Positions 5,617 through 5,636 of a DNA stretch of 5,636 bases are shown here, piece by piece. Numbering within the stretch: the first letter of the stretch is position 1; the number at the start of each line of letters is the position of its first letter. Location: positions 1-5,636 of the forward strand of contig CAZDIJ010000116.1 of NCBI GenBank assembly GCA_964505475.1, in the 5' to 3' direction. Source of the DNA: JAGXQV01 sp964505475 (GTDB lineage: Bacteria; Pseudomonadota; Gammaproteobacteria; Burkholderiales; Sulfuricellaceae). The notes below the pieces were generated by a model. It searched no databases. It was not told the DNA's origin and saw only the letters and a list, made by a program, of their open reading frames with translations. Position numbers and translations under genes: made by a program.

Positions 5617-5636
5617 ACGCCCCCTCCCTTGCGCGC

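Overview
The window is GC-rich (roughly two thirds G+C across the main genes). It looks like the chromosome of a free-living proteobacterium, most likely a betaproteobacterium, although a gammaproteobacterium is not excluded. This rests on the folP-glmM gene order (the tail of the usual ftsH-folP-glmM cluster) and on GlmM wording such as MSRKYFGTDGVRG and ELDLRGLKMVVDCAHGA. No species can be named from the sequence alone.

Left part, + strand (bases 1-2267): the nearly complete folP (dihydropteroate synthase, folate synthesis), whose first few codons lie outside the window, then glmM (phosphoglucosamine mutase, cell-envelope precursor synthesis). A 96-bp gap between them holds a 10-bp perfect inverted repeat. 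Both are housekeeping genes with intact active-site motifs.

Middle, - strand (2384-2909): a compact BrnT/BrnA-type type II toxin-antitoxin pair, toxin first, with a 29-bp overlap between the genes. An AT-rich perfect palindrome lies upstream and is a candidate operator. The antitoxin gene carries an uninterrupted run of 10 C residues. G+C falls to about 45-55% here, and the low-G+C stretch continues into the last ~60 codons of the neighbouring acetate kinase gene.

Right part, - strand (3015-5556): an OFA-family (oxalate/formate antiporter-like) major facilitator transporter followed by a compact acetate kinase. They are codirectional and separated by 163 bp. That gap contains a CCACAGAGGCACGGAG-type intergenic repeat which resembles the sequence between folP and glmM. 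The pair suggests handling of a small monocarboxylate such as acetate, but the substrate is inferred only.

I see no CRISPR array, tRNA, rRNA, transposase or phage gene. No clearly novel system is evident. The most unusual points are the homopolymer in the antitoxin gene, the composition break inside ackA next to the toxin-antitoxin locus, and the related intergenic repeats.
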